Shown: positions 24,987-32,924 of the stretch, piece after piece
Numbering within the stretch: the first letter of the stretch is position 1
How the letters are laid out: each line of letters starts with the position of its first letter
NCBI RefSeq assembly: GCF_000564855.1
Contig: NZ_AYXG01000148.1
Coordinates: 1 to 54,408 of the forward strand
DNA: 54,408 nt
Reading direction: 5' to 3'
Source: Actinokineospora spheciospongiae
GTDB lineage: Bacteria > Actinomycetota > Actinomycetes > Mycobacteriales > Pseudonocardiaceae
The notes under the pieces: model-generated
Told to the model about the DNA's origin: nothing
The model's input: the letters and a program-made list of their open reading frames with translations, nothing else
Database searches by the model: none
Translations under genes and position numbers: made by a program

Positions 24987-26213
24987 ATGAGCGCCGTGCA
25001 GAGCAGCGCGAGCACCTTCCCCCGCAGCGGCGACCGGCACTTCGAGACGCTGACCGGTGACTTCTTCGGCTTCGAGAACCTGCTCGCGGAGGACGAGCGC
25101 GACATCGTCATGCGGGTGCGGGAGTTCCTGCGCACCGAGGTCGAACCGATCGCCAACGACCACTGGTCCCGCGCGGAGTTCCCCTTCCAGATCATCGACG
25201 GCCTGCGCGCCCTGGACATCGCGGGCCTGCGGTACGAGGGCCTGGCCGCGCACTACGGCACCCGGCTGCTCAGCGGCTTCCTCGCGCTGGAGATCAGCAG
25301 GGCCGACCCGTCGATCAACACCTTCTACGGCGTGCACACCGGTCTGGCGATGGGCAGCATCAACCGGTGCGGCTCCGACGAGCAGCGCGAGCGCTGGCTG
25401 CCCGCGATGGCCCGGATGGAGAAGATCGGGGCCTTCGCGCTCACCGAACCGCACGGCGGCTCCGACGTGGCGGGCGGCCTGGAGACCACGGCCCGCCGCG
25501 AGGGCGACGAGTGGGTGCTCAACGGGGAGAAGCGGTGGATCGGCAACGCCACCTTCGCCGACCTCGTCGTGGTCTGGGCCCGGGACGAGGCCGACCACCA
25601 CGTCAAGGGGTTCGTCGTGGCGAAGGGCACCCCCGGCTTCTCCGCCACCAAGATCGAGGACAAGGTGGCCCTGCGCACGGTGCAGAACGCCGACATCGTG
25701 CTGACCGACTGCCGGGTCGCCGAGCGGGACCGGTTGCAGCGCGCCGAGAGCTTCCGCGACACCGGCGACGTGCTGCGGCTGACCCGCGGCGGGGTCGCCT
25801 GGGGCGCGGTCGGCTGCATGATGGCCGCCTACGAACTGGCCCTGGCCTACGCCACCGAGCGGGTCCAGTTCGGCCGCCCGATCGCCAAGTTCCAGCTCAT
25901 CCAGGACCACCTGGCCACCATGGTCGGCAACGTCACCTCCTCGCTCGCCCTCGTGGTCAGCCTGGCCCAGTTGCAGGACCACGGCGTCAACAAGGACGAG
26001 CACTCCGCCCTGGTGAAGTCCGTGGTCACCACCCGCATGCGGGAGACCGTGGCGCTGGCCAGGGAAGTGCTGGGCGGCAACGGAATCCTGCTCACCAACA
26101 ACGTGGCCCGCTTCTTCGCCGACGCGGAGGCGCTCTACTCCTACGAGGGCACCCGCGAGATCAACCAGCTCATCGTGGGCCGGGCGATCACCGGCATGGG
26201 CGCCTTCGTCTGA
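24987..26213 (+). CDS. Acyl-CoA dehydrogenase, glutaryl-CoA dehydrogenase-like
   Basis: 408 residues. The FAD/substrate motifs are GAFALTEPHGGSDVAG, WIGNATFAD and the C-terminal YSYEGTREINQLIVGRAITG. The Glu in YEGT matches the catalytic base position of glutaryl-CoA dehydrogenase rather than the usual medium-chain position. It may therefore combine dehydrogenation with decarboxylation, though that is inference. ATG with GAGAGGA upstream, 14 bases after the preceding gene; last gene of the operon. Confidence 0.9.
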   Translation: MSAVQSSASTFPRSGDRHFETLTGDFFGFENLLAEDERDIVMRVREFLRTEVEPIANDHWSRAEFPFQIIDGLRALDIAGLRYEGLAAHYGTRLLSGFLALEISRADPSINTFYGVHTGLAMGSINRCGSDEQRERWLPAMARMEKIGAFALTEPHGGSDVAGGLETTARREGDEWVLNGEKRWIGNATFADLVVVWARDEADHHVKGFVVAKGTPGFSATKIEDKVALRTVQNADIVLTDCRVAERDRLQRAESFRDTGDVLRLTRGGVAWGAVGCMMAAYELALAYATERVQFGRPIAKFQLIQDHLATMVGNVTSSLALVVSLAQLQDHGVNKDEHSALVKSVVTTRMRETVALAREVLGGNGILLTNNVARFFADAEALYSYEGTREINQLIVGRAITGMGAFV

Positions 26214-26228
26214 CCGGCCCGGCCGGGC

Positions 26229-26258
26229 GCCGACCCCGCCGCCGGGGACGGGGTCGGC
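26229..26258. terminator. Hairpin between convergent genes
   Basis: A 10-bp perfect stem (26229-26238 with 26249-26258) with a 10-base loop lies between the acyl-CoA dehydrogenase and EF-hand genes. Plausible bidirectional terminator. Confidence 0.55.
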
Positions 26259-26273
26259 CACCCGCGGGTCGGA

Positions 26274-26834
26274 TCAGGCGAAGGACCGCCCCATCCACCA
26301 GTTGCCCGGGGCACCCGGGTCGGTGCTCGACCAGAACTCCACGCAGGCGCTGGTGAACTCCTCGGCGGTGAGGTGGCCGTCGCCGTCGATGTCGAGGTGC
26401 GCGAACGCCTCGGTGGCCTCGGCCTCGGTCAGGCCGGGGAAGTGCCCGCGCTGGAACGCCAGGTACTCGGCGGGGCTCACCCGGCCGTCGGCGTCGGTGT
26501 CGGCCACGGCGAGGAACGCCCGGGCCAGCGCGCCCACGCTCGCCCGCGCGGCCTCCGGGTCGTCGGTCAGCGAACCGGTGGAGGCCAGGAACTGCTCGCG
26601 CGAGATCGAGGTCCCCCCGCCGGGGATGTGCGGCAGGTGCAGCTCGCGCCACACCCGCAGGTAGGCGTCGACGATCTCCTGCTCCTTCGGCGAACCGGGG
26701 GCGTGCCCGAGGGCCTCGGCGGCCCGCTTGCCCATCAGGACGTGGTCCTGCTCGGTGAGCAGACCGTCCCCGTCGACGTCCAGGTGGTCGAACCCGTGGT
26801 TGATCTTGGCTTTGAGCAGGTCGTTGACCGGCAT
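26274..26834 (-). CDS. EF-hand calcium-binding protein
   Basis: 186 residues of the calerythrin/CabB type. Canonical loops are DVDGDGLLTEQD (first hand), DTDADGRVSPAEY (third) and DIDGDGHLTAEEF (fourth). The second hand, around GTSISREQFLAS, is degenerate. It is probably an intracellular calcium buffer or sensor. The start MPVNDLLKAKI matches family length; the open frame upstream lies in noncoding DNA. Monocistronic as far as visible. Confidence 0.92.
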   Translation of the reverse strand: MPVNDLLKAKINHGFDHLDVDGDGLLTEQDHVLMGKRAAEALGHAPGSPKEQEIVDAYLRVWRELHLPHIPGGGTSISREQFLASTGSLTDDPEAARASVGALARAFLAVADTDADGRVSPAEYLAFQRGHFPGLTEAEATEAFAHLDIDGDGHLTAEEFTSACVEFWSSTDPGAPGNWWMGRSFA

Positions 26835-26991
26835 GGGGCCTCCGTACGCGATCGGTTGGCGGACGGCACACAGGATGGTGCCGCCGGTCGCGGCCGGACA
26901 ACGGCCGATCGGGTTCCCGGGCGCCCCGATCGGGTGGACGTGGCTCCGACAGCCGGGCGCGGCCGGTCGGCCGGTCCGCACCGGGGCGGGA

Positions 26992-27765
26992 TCACCAGGG
27001 CACGACCACGTCCACCGAACCGTCACCGTCACCACTGCCCCGGAACGATCCGGTGGGACCGTCCTCGGGCAGCAGGGCCAGTCGGACCGGGACTTCGGCA
27101 CCCTGCTCCGGGGTGAGCACGCCGCGGCTGAAGGGCGAGCGGGAGTTGAGGTCGGTGGCGACCAGGCCGGGGTTGGCCGCGTTGACCTTGATGCCCGCTC
27201 CGCGCAGCGCGTTCGCGTACACGAGGGTGACCGCGTTGAGGGCCGCCTTGGAGGAGCTGTAGGGCAGCAGGCCGCGGGTGGAGATGGGGTTCTCCGGGTC
27301 GCTGAGCAGGCTCAGCGACCCCAGCGGGCTGGAGATGTTCACCACCCGCGCGTTGGCCGAGCGGCTGAGCAGCGGGATGAACGCGTTGGTCACCGCGACC
27401 GTGCCGAACACGTTGACCTCGAACGCGGCGCGCATGTGCTCCGCGGTGATCTCCGCCGTGGGGATTCCCCACTCGACCACGACCCCGGCGTTGTTGACCA
27501 GGACGTCGAGCCTGCCGTGCTCGGTCCCGATCCGCTCGGCGGCCGCCTCGACCTCCTCCTGGACCGTCACGTCGATCCGGGTGAACCGGGCGTCGAGCCC
27601 ATCGGCCCGGAGTTCCCGCTCGGCCGCGCGGCCCCGCTCCTGGTCCCTGGCCCCGAGGTGGACGGTCATCCCCACCTCGCCGAGCCGCCGGGCGATCCGC
27701 AGCCCGATCCCCTTGTTCGCACCTGTCACCAGGGCCACCTCACCCCGGTACGGACCGTCGATCAT
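26992..27765 (-). CDS. Short-chain dehydrogenase/reductase
   Basis: A 257-residue classical SDR with VALVTGANKGIG (cofactor loop), NNAG, Ser in VVNISSPLG, and the YSSSK active-site pair. The insertion SLLSDPENPISTRGLLPY before the Tyr and the tail GDGDGSVDVVVPW resemble carbonyl-reductase-like SDRs. Substrate unknown. ATG with GAGGAAGG upstream. Divergent from the LuxR-type regulator, which may control it. Confidence 0.88.
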   Translation of the reverse strand: MIDGPYRGEVALVTGANKGIGLRIARRLGEVGMTVHLGARDQERGRAAERELRADGLDARFTRIDVTVQEEVEAAAERIGTEHGRLDVLVNNAGVVVEWGIPTAEITAEHMRAAFEVNVFGTVAVTNAFIPLLSRSANARVVNISSPLGSLSLLSDPENPISTRGLLPYSSSKAALNAVTLVYANALRGAGIKVNAANPGLVATDLNSRSPFSRGVLTPEQGAEVPVRLALLPEDGPTGSFRGSGDGDGSVDVVVPW

Positions 27766-27859
27766 CGCGTGGCCTTCCTCTGGAATCCCCCGGAACGCGC
27801 AGGGGTCACCCCTCCTGCGAACACGAGTCCACCAGTGGAGAAGCGGCCAGGCCACTAGC

Positions 27860-27887
27860 CTTCCGACTGGTTTAACCTAACCGGAAG
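27860..27887. promoter_or_regulatory. Imperfect inverted repeat between SDR and LuxR genes
   Basis: CTTCC...GGTT (27860-27872) pairs with AACC-GGAAG (27879-27887), with a 4-base interruption in the left arm. It sits in the divergent control region and could be an operator; no binding protein can be named. Confidence 0.3.
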
Positions 27888-27926
27888 AGTGGTGAGCGGT
27901 GAGCCGTGGGTAACTAGCATGAACCC

Positions 27927-29270
27927 ATGACACCAGGGGGATGGGCGGAACCACAGCGGGTGCTGGCCGCGGCGGGCCAGGTGCTGCGGGCGCCGCTGCG
28001 GCAGATCCTCGCGACCCTGTCCGAGGTCACCGCGGACTTCCTCCCGCACACCGCCCTGGTGATGCTCTCCGGCGACTGCCCCAAGACACCGATGTGGGCG
28101 CACGGGGACGCCGCGCTCGTCGGCGAGGTGACCACCGTCGAGCTGACCAGGCTCTCCACCCTCGTCGACGTCGGCACCCCCTGGGTCGGGGAAGCCACCC
28201 TCGCGGGCTCCCCCCGGCCCGTCCTCGCGGTGGCCTCGGCGCCGTCGGGTTCCGCCGGGGCACTGCTGGCCGTGCTCACCACCGGCGACCACCCGGCCGC
28301 CGCTCCCCCGGTGGTGCAGGCGCTGTGGGACCTGGTCACCAGCCGCATCCTTGACCTGCTGCCCGCGGCGGTGCCGGTCAGCACGCCGTGGATCGCCAAC
28401 AGCGAGCGGGCCAGGGTCATCGCGGGCCTGACCGACGCGCACGCCACCACGCTGACGGCCCTGCTGGGCGTGCTGCGCAGCCGCGGCCTCGACGACCGGA
28501 CCGCGCGCCGGACGGCCGTCGACCTCGTGGCCTCGGCGATGGTCGAACTGCGGGCCACCGACGACGACGACCCGGCGCCGCACGAGGAGGTGGTCGGCGA
28601 CGCATACGGCAGGCTCTCCGACATGCTGGGCCTGCTGTCGCGCTACGGCGGCGTGGCCCTGGACTTCTCCCCCGTGGCCTGCCGGAACCGGCTGATCCCC
28701 GCCGACATCGCCCGCACCGCCCGCGCGGTCATCCGCGGCACCGTGCTGACCATGCTCGAACAGGGCGGGGTCAACCGCATCCGGGTCTGCTGGGAGGTCG
28801 AGGACACCGAGCTGCGCAGCACGGTGCGCGACGACGGCCCGGGGACGCTGGCCGCGGAGGCGCTCACCGTGCACCGCCTCACCGACCGGGTGGCGGCGCA
28901 CAACGGCAGCCTGCACGTCGACTCGGTCCCGGAGTGGGGCACGATCGTGACCGTGCGGCTCCCGCTGGCCGCCCCCGACCTGTCCCACGGCGACCAACCC
29001 CTGGGCGTGCTCAACCCGAGGGAGTTGGACGTGCTGGAACACCTGGTCAACGGGCACCGCAACCGGGTGATCGCCGAGCACCTGCACATCAGCGAGCACA
29101 CGGTGAAGTTCCACGTGGCGAAGATCCTCAAGAAGCTCGACGTCGACTCCCGCGGCGAGGCCGCCGCGGTCGCCAGGGCCGCGGGCTTCCCCGCCGAGCC
29201 CTCGCTGGTGGGCTCGCCGAACCTGCCCGCGCAGGCCGCGTGGCCCACCCCGAGCCGCTTCACGTCCTGA
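27927..29270 (+). CDS. LuxR-family regulator with ATPase-like domain
   Basis: 447 residues. Residues ~1-150 resemble a GAF-type sensor. Residues ~260-355 resemble a histidine-kinase ATPase (RDDGPGTLAAEAL, GSLHVDSVPEWGTIVTVRLP), but no HisKA His is visible and the N box is degenerate. The C-terminus is a LuxR DNA-binding helix-turn-helix (LNPRELDVLEHLVNGHRNRVIAEHLHIS, HTVKFHVAKILKKL). Sensing, nucleotide binding and DNA binding would be in one chain. Its 3' end overlaps the convergent oxidoreductase gene by 11 bases. It may regulate the divergent SDR or the polyketide cluster. Confidence 0.85.
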   Translation: MTPGGWAEPQRVLAAAGQVLRAPLRQILATLSEVTADFLPHTALVMLSGDCPKTPMWAHGDAALVGEVTTVELTRLSTLVDVGTPWVGEATLAGSPRPVLAVASAPSGSAGALLAVLTTGDHPAAAPPVVQALWDLVTSRILDLLPAAVPVSTPWIANSERARVIAGLTDAHATTLTALLGVLRSRGLDDRTARRTAVDLVASAMVELRATDDDDPAPHEEVVGDAYGRLSDMLGLLSRYGGVALDFSPVACRNRLIPADIARTARAVIRGTVLTMLEQGGVNRIRVCWEVEDTELRSTVRDDGPGTLAAEALTVHRLTDRVAAHNGSLHVDSVPEWGTIVTVRLPLAAPDLSHGDQPLGVLNPRELDVLEHLVNGHRNRVIAEHLHISEHTVKFHVAKILKKLDVDSRGEAAAVARAAGFPAEPSLVGSPNLPAQAAWPTPSRFTS

Positions 29271-30204
29271 GCACGACCTTGCCCAGGGCGGACCCGGTGG
29301 CGATCAGTTCGTGGGCGCGCGCGGCGTCGGCCAGCGCGACGACGTGCCCGACGTGGACCCGCAGCCGCCCGGAGTCCACCAGGTCCGCGAGCGCCGCCAA
29401 CCCCGCGCTGTCCGGTTCCGCGGTGACGCCCGCGAACCGCAGGCCGCGCCCGGCCGCGCGCGCGGCCAGCCCGGCGTCGGTCATCTCCACGATGGTCACC
29501 AGCAGCCCGCCGGGCCGCAGCACGTCCAGCGACCGGACCGCGGTGTCACCGCCCACCGTGTCCAGCACGACGTCCACCCCCGCGACCACCTCGGCGAAGT
29601 CGGCGGCGCGGTGGTCGATCACCTCGTCGGCCCCCAGGTCCCGGACGAAGTCGTGCTTGGCGGCGCTCGCCGTGGCGATGACCGTGGCGCCCCTGGCCCT
29701 GGCGACCTGGACCGCCAGGTGGCCCACCCCGCCACCGCCGCCGTGGACCAGGACGGTCTGACCGCGGCGGACACCGGCGGTGTCCACCAGCGCCTGCCAC
29801 GCGGTCAGCCCGGCGAGCGGCAGCCCCGCGGCCCGCACGTGGTCGATCGTCGCGGGTTTGCGGGCCAGTTGCCTCGACGGCGCCGTGACGTACTCGGCGT
29901 ACCCGTTGGCGGCGCGCGGAATCCACGGCATCCCGTAGACCTCGTCGCCGGGGGCGAACCGGTTCACCCCCGGCGAAACGGACTCGACCACCCCGGAGAC
30001 GTCCCAGCCGACGGTGAACGGCGGCTCGCCGAGCAGGGGGATCGCCCCGGAGCGCACGTGGGCGTCGATCGGGTTGACCCCGGCGGCGACCACCCGGACG
30101 AGCACCTCGTTCAGCAGCGGCCGGGGCCGGTCCACCTCGGTGAGTTCCAGGACGTCCGGCCCGCCGAACGACCGCTGGGTGACCGCGCGCATCGTGCTCG
30201 TCAC
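29260..30204 (-). CDS. NADPH:quinone oxidoreductase-type MDR enzyme
   Basis: A 314-residue zinc-free MDR reductase: MRAVTQRSFGGPDVLELTEVD at the start, AGVNPIDAHVRSG, and the NADPH loop VLVHGGGGGVGHLAVQ. Last gene of the minus-strand polyketide operon, overlapping the SnoaL-like stop as GTGA. In the actinorhodin cluster an MDR enoyl reductase (ActVI-ORF2) acts on the pyran ring; a similar tailoring role is possible but unproven. The GTG four codons before the first ATG is chosen from the overlap. Confidence 0.87.
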   Translation of the reverse strand: MTSTMRAVTQRSFGGPDVLELTEVDRPRPLLNEVLVRVVAAGVNPIDAHVRSGAIPLLGEPPFTVGWDVSGVVESVSPGVNRFAPGDEVYGMPWIPRAANGYAEYVTAPSRQLARKPATIDHVRAAGLPLAGLTAWQALVDTAGVRRGQTVLVHGGGGGVGHLAVQVARARGATVIATASAAKHDFVRDLGADEVIDHRAADFAEVVAGVDVVLDTVGGDTAVRSLDVLRPGGLLVTIVEMTDAGLAARAAGRGLRFAGVTAEPDSAGLAALADLVDSGRLRVHVGHVVALADAARAHELIATGSALGKVVLRT

Positions 30205-30599
30205 CGGACCCCCTGCACCAGTTCGTCGAGGGTGGCGCCCTCGGGGACCGCCTGCCCCACGTCCCAGTGCTCCACCAGCAGGCCGTCGCGGACCCGCCAG
30301 ATGTCCACCACGATCACCGGCGGCACGCCGGGCGCGACCCGGATGACACCGTGGGTCCAGACCAGGTCGTCCTCCGCGACCGCGCGCAGGACCGTCAGCG
30401 AGAAGTCGGGGAACGGGGTCGCCGCCATCTCCTTGAACGTCTCCACCGTCCGCTCCCTGCCGACCCCGACCCCGTGGTGGTGGTTGGCGAAGTCCTCGGC
30501 GAGCATCAGCTTCGCGTTGTCGAAGTCCTTCTTGTTGTAGAACGCGTCGATGTAGTCCGCGACGAGCTTCTTGTTCGCCACAAGGGAATCGGATGACAT
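30201..30599 (-). CDS. SnoaL-like (NTF2-fold) protein
   Basis: A 132-residue cone-fold protein: LVADYIDAFYNKKDFDNAKLML, the FANHHHGVGVGRE strand, TPFPDFSLTVLRAVAEDD and VVDIWRVRDGLLVEHWDVGQ. Family members include SnoaL-type polyketide cyclases and many small isomerases. Located between the O-methyltransferase and MDR genes in the polyketide operon, so a cyclisation or aldol step in tailoring is a reasonable guess. A GAGGAGACCCGC region precedes the ATG. Confidence 0.82.
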   Translation of the reverse strand: MSSDSLVANKKLVADYIDAFYNKKDFDNAKLMLAEDFANHHHGVGVGRERTVETFKEMAATPFPDFSLTVLRAVAEDDLVWTHGVIRVAPGVPPVIVVDIWRVRDGLLVEHWDVGQAVPEGATLDELVQGVR

Positions 30600-30665
30600 G
30601 CGGGTCTCCTCGTTCGGGGGTGCGGGGTGGGAGCGACCGTACCGGGAACGGTGCGCTCGGAAGGG

Positions 30666-31688
30666 CTATTTGATCCCGATGACGATGGAATCGGGCCCGA
30701 TCAGGTGTTCCGACCACGAACGGCTGAACCCCGCCTCGGCCATCCAGCCCGTGCACTCGGCCGCGGTGTAGCCGAAGCCGCCGTCGGTGACCACCAGCAT
30801 GGTCAGGCTCATCAGCAGTGCGAACGCGTTCTCCGAGCGGTCGTCGTCGACGAGCGAGTCGTAGACGATCACCGCGCCGCCCTCGGGGAGCGCGTCCCAC
30901 GCCTTCCGCAGCAGGAGCTTCTTCTTCTCCAGGTCCCAGTTGTGCAGGACGTGGCCGAAGGTGATGACGTCGGCGCGCGGGAAGTCGTCGGTGAAGAAGT
31001 CGCCGCCGACGAACGCCAGCCGGTCCCGCAGCCCGTTCTCCGCCGCGTACTCCTCGAACACGGGCGCGGCAGCGGGCAGGTCGAAGCCGATCCCGCTCAG
31101 GTGGGGGTTGGCCAGCAGGACCTGGACCACCAGGTCCCCCTGCGCGGTACCCAGGTCGGCGACGGTCCCGTAGTCCTTCCAGGGCACCTGCCGGGCGATC
31201 CTGGTGTTCGCCGCGTGGCTGATCCCGGTCATGGACGCGAGGAACTGCTTGAGCCGCACCGGGTCGGCGTAGAGCGCGTCGTAGGTGTCGAGGTCACCGT
31301 CGGCGGACTCGTCGTGCGCGGCGCCGGTCCGCAGCGAGTCGGTGAGGTCGGCCCAGATGCGGTAGAGCCGCCCGTTGGCCATGTCCAGCATGCCGCCCGA
31401 GTGCGCGTAGGCGGGCTTGGCGCGGTCGAGGTGGGCGGCTGTCTCCTCGGTGTTGTGGTAGACGTCGTCGACCCGGCGCAGGAACCCGAGGGCCACCAGC
31501 GCGTCGAGGAAGTCGCGCGCCCCGCGCGGGTGCAGGCCCAGCCGCTCGCGCAGTTCGACGAGACCGGCCGGTCGCACGGCCAGTTCGGTGAACACACCGA
31601 GTTCGACGGCGCTCAGCAGCGTCTTCGACGCCTGGAACCCCATGCCGGTCCGCATGATCGCCTCGGCGGTGGGCTGTGGTCGGGTCAT
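30666..31688 (-). CDS. SAM-dependent O-methyltransferase
   Basis: 340 residues of the acetylserotonin/hydroxyneurocristin-type methyltransferase family common in aromatic polyketide clusters. A winged-helix dimerisation region (~15-100) precedes the SAM-binding motif [16 protein letters not shown], then [25 protein letters not shown]. The HNWD segment holds the usual catalytic-region His. It probably methylates a phenol of the polyketide. 48 bases separate it from the upstream oxygenase gene on the same strand. Confidence 0.9.
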   Translation of the reverse strand: MTRPQPTAEAIMRTGMGFQASKTLLSAVELGVFTELAVRPAGLVELRERLGLHPRGARDFLDALVALGFLRRVDDVYHNTEETAAHLDRAKPAYAHSGGMLDMANGRLYRIWADLTDSLRTGAAHDESADGDLDTYDALYADPVRLKQFLASMTGISHAANTRIARQVPWKDYGTVADLGTAQGDLVVQVLLANPHLSGIGFDLPAAAPVFEEYAAENGLRDRLAFVGGDFFTDDFPRADVITFGHVLHNWDLEKKKLLLRKAWDALPEGGAVIVYDSLVDDDRSENAFALLMSLTMLVVTDGGFGYTAAECTGWMAEAGFSRSWSEHLIGPDSIVIGIK

Positions 31689-31736
31689 CCTGTTCTCCTC
31701 GGGTCGTCGATCGGGGTGGCTGTGCCCGGCGTGCGG

Positions 31737-32885
31737 TCAGCCCGCGGGCTCGCAGGCGGTCCTGGTGTAGTTGCGGGCGGCGGGCTCGAACTGGAGCGCC
31801 TGGTGCGTGGAGATCGAGTTGACGTCGCGCCAGAGCCGCTGGAGCAGGCCGTCGGCCACCTGGCCGCCGGTCCCCGCGGCGCGGAAGATCCGGTTGACCG
31901 CCCCGGTGAGCACGTCGATGGCGAACGCGGCGTCGCGGGCGCCGCGGGCGACCTCCGCGGGGGTGACGTCCCCCCGGTCGGCCACGTCGGCGATGCGCTC
32001 CAGCAGCAGCCCGACGGCATCGATCTCGGCGGACGAGCGCGCCAGCACGGATTCCCAGGTGGCCAGGTTCCCCTGCGCCCCGGGCGCCCCCGGGAGAACC
32101 GGCGCGTCGCGGACCTTGCGGGCGACGTGGGCGGACAGCAGCGCGAGGGCACCGCGCGCCGCACCGAGCGCGGGGACGACGAAGGTCAGGCCGTTGACCG
32201 CGGGCAGCGGTGCGACGGGGGCGGCCGGTTCACCAGCCGGGTCCACCGGGCGACCCGCGAACACGGTCTCCCGACCCACGACCCGGTGCGCGGGGACGAA
32301 GACGTCCTCCAGCACGGCAGTGTTGCTGCCGGTCGCCTGCATCCCCACGCTGAACCAGGTCTCCTCCACCCGGCACGCCTCCCGCGGCACGGCCACCAGC
32401 TTCAACACGGGCTCCCCGTCGACCAGCACCTTCGCGCACAGGACCGCCCACTCGGCGAACTCGATCCCGCTCAGGTACGGCCACCGGCCCGACACCCGCC
32501 AGCCGCCCCGTTCGGCGACGGCCTCGCCGAACGGGAGCACCGAGCAGACCACGGCGGTGTCCGGCCCGTCGGCCCAGAACTCGCGCCGCGCCGCCTGCGG
32601 GAACAGCGCGAGGAACCTGGGGGTGCTCGCGAAGAGGGACGCGCACCAAGCCGTGGCGGGGCACCGCTCACCGATCAGCGCGACCGCGGGCAGCAGTTGC
32701 CGGAACGTGCCGTCCCGCCCGCCGAAACCGGCCGGGACGAAGTGCCGCAGGAAGCCCGCTCCGAGCACGGCCTCGAACACCTCCGGGCCGAGCCGCCGCT
32801 GCCGGTACATCTCGGCGGAGAGCCCGGACGCGACCTCGGCGACGTCCACCGCGGCGGTGGAGAGGGGAACCTCGTTTTCCGGCAT
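31737..32885 (-). CDS. Acyl-CoA dehydrogenase-like flavin oxygenase, paralogue 1
   Basis: 382 residues with the acyl-CoA dehydrogenase fold of two-component flavin-dependent oxygenases (HpaB and ActVA-ORF5 group): [50 protein letters not shown], and the C-terminal RLWRDVNSISTHQALQ with its conserved His. It lacks the acyl-CoA dehydrogenase catalytic Glu motif. It needs reduced flavin, which the flavin reductase two genes upstream could supply. Likely role: aromatic hydroxylation or quinone formation. Closely related to the gene at 38378, with shared motifs throughout. Confidence 0.88.
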   Translation of the reverse strand: MPENEVPLSTAAVDVAEVASGLSAEMYRQRRLGPEVFEAVLGAGFLRHFVPAGFGGRDGTFRQLLPAVALIGERCPATAWCASLFASTPRFLALFPQAARREFWADGPDTAVVCSVLPFGEAVAERGGWRVSGRWPYLSGIEFAEWAVLCAKVLVDGEPVLKLVAVPREACRVEETWFSVGMQATGSNTAVLEDVFVPAHRVVGRETVFAGRPVDPAGEPAAPVAPLPAVNGLTFVVPALGAARGALALLSAHVARKVRDAPVLPGAPGAQGNLATWESVLARSSAEIDAVGLLLERIADVADRGDVTPAEVARGARDAAFAIDVLTGAVNRIFRAAGTGGQVADGLLQRLWRDVNSISTHQALQFEPAARNYTRTACEPAG

Positions 32886-32924
32886 CTGCTGTGTCCTCGT
32901 CCTTCTGGCGCGGGAATGGCTCTT

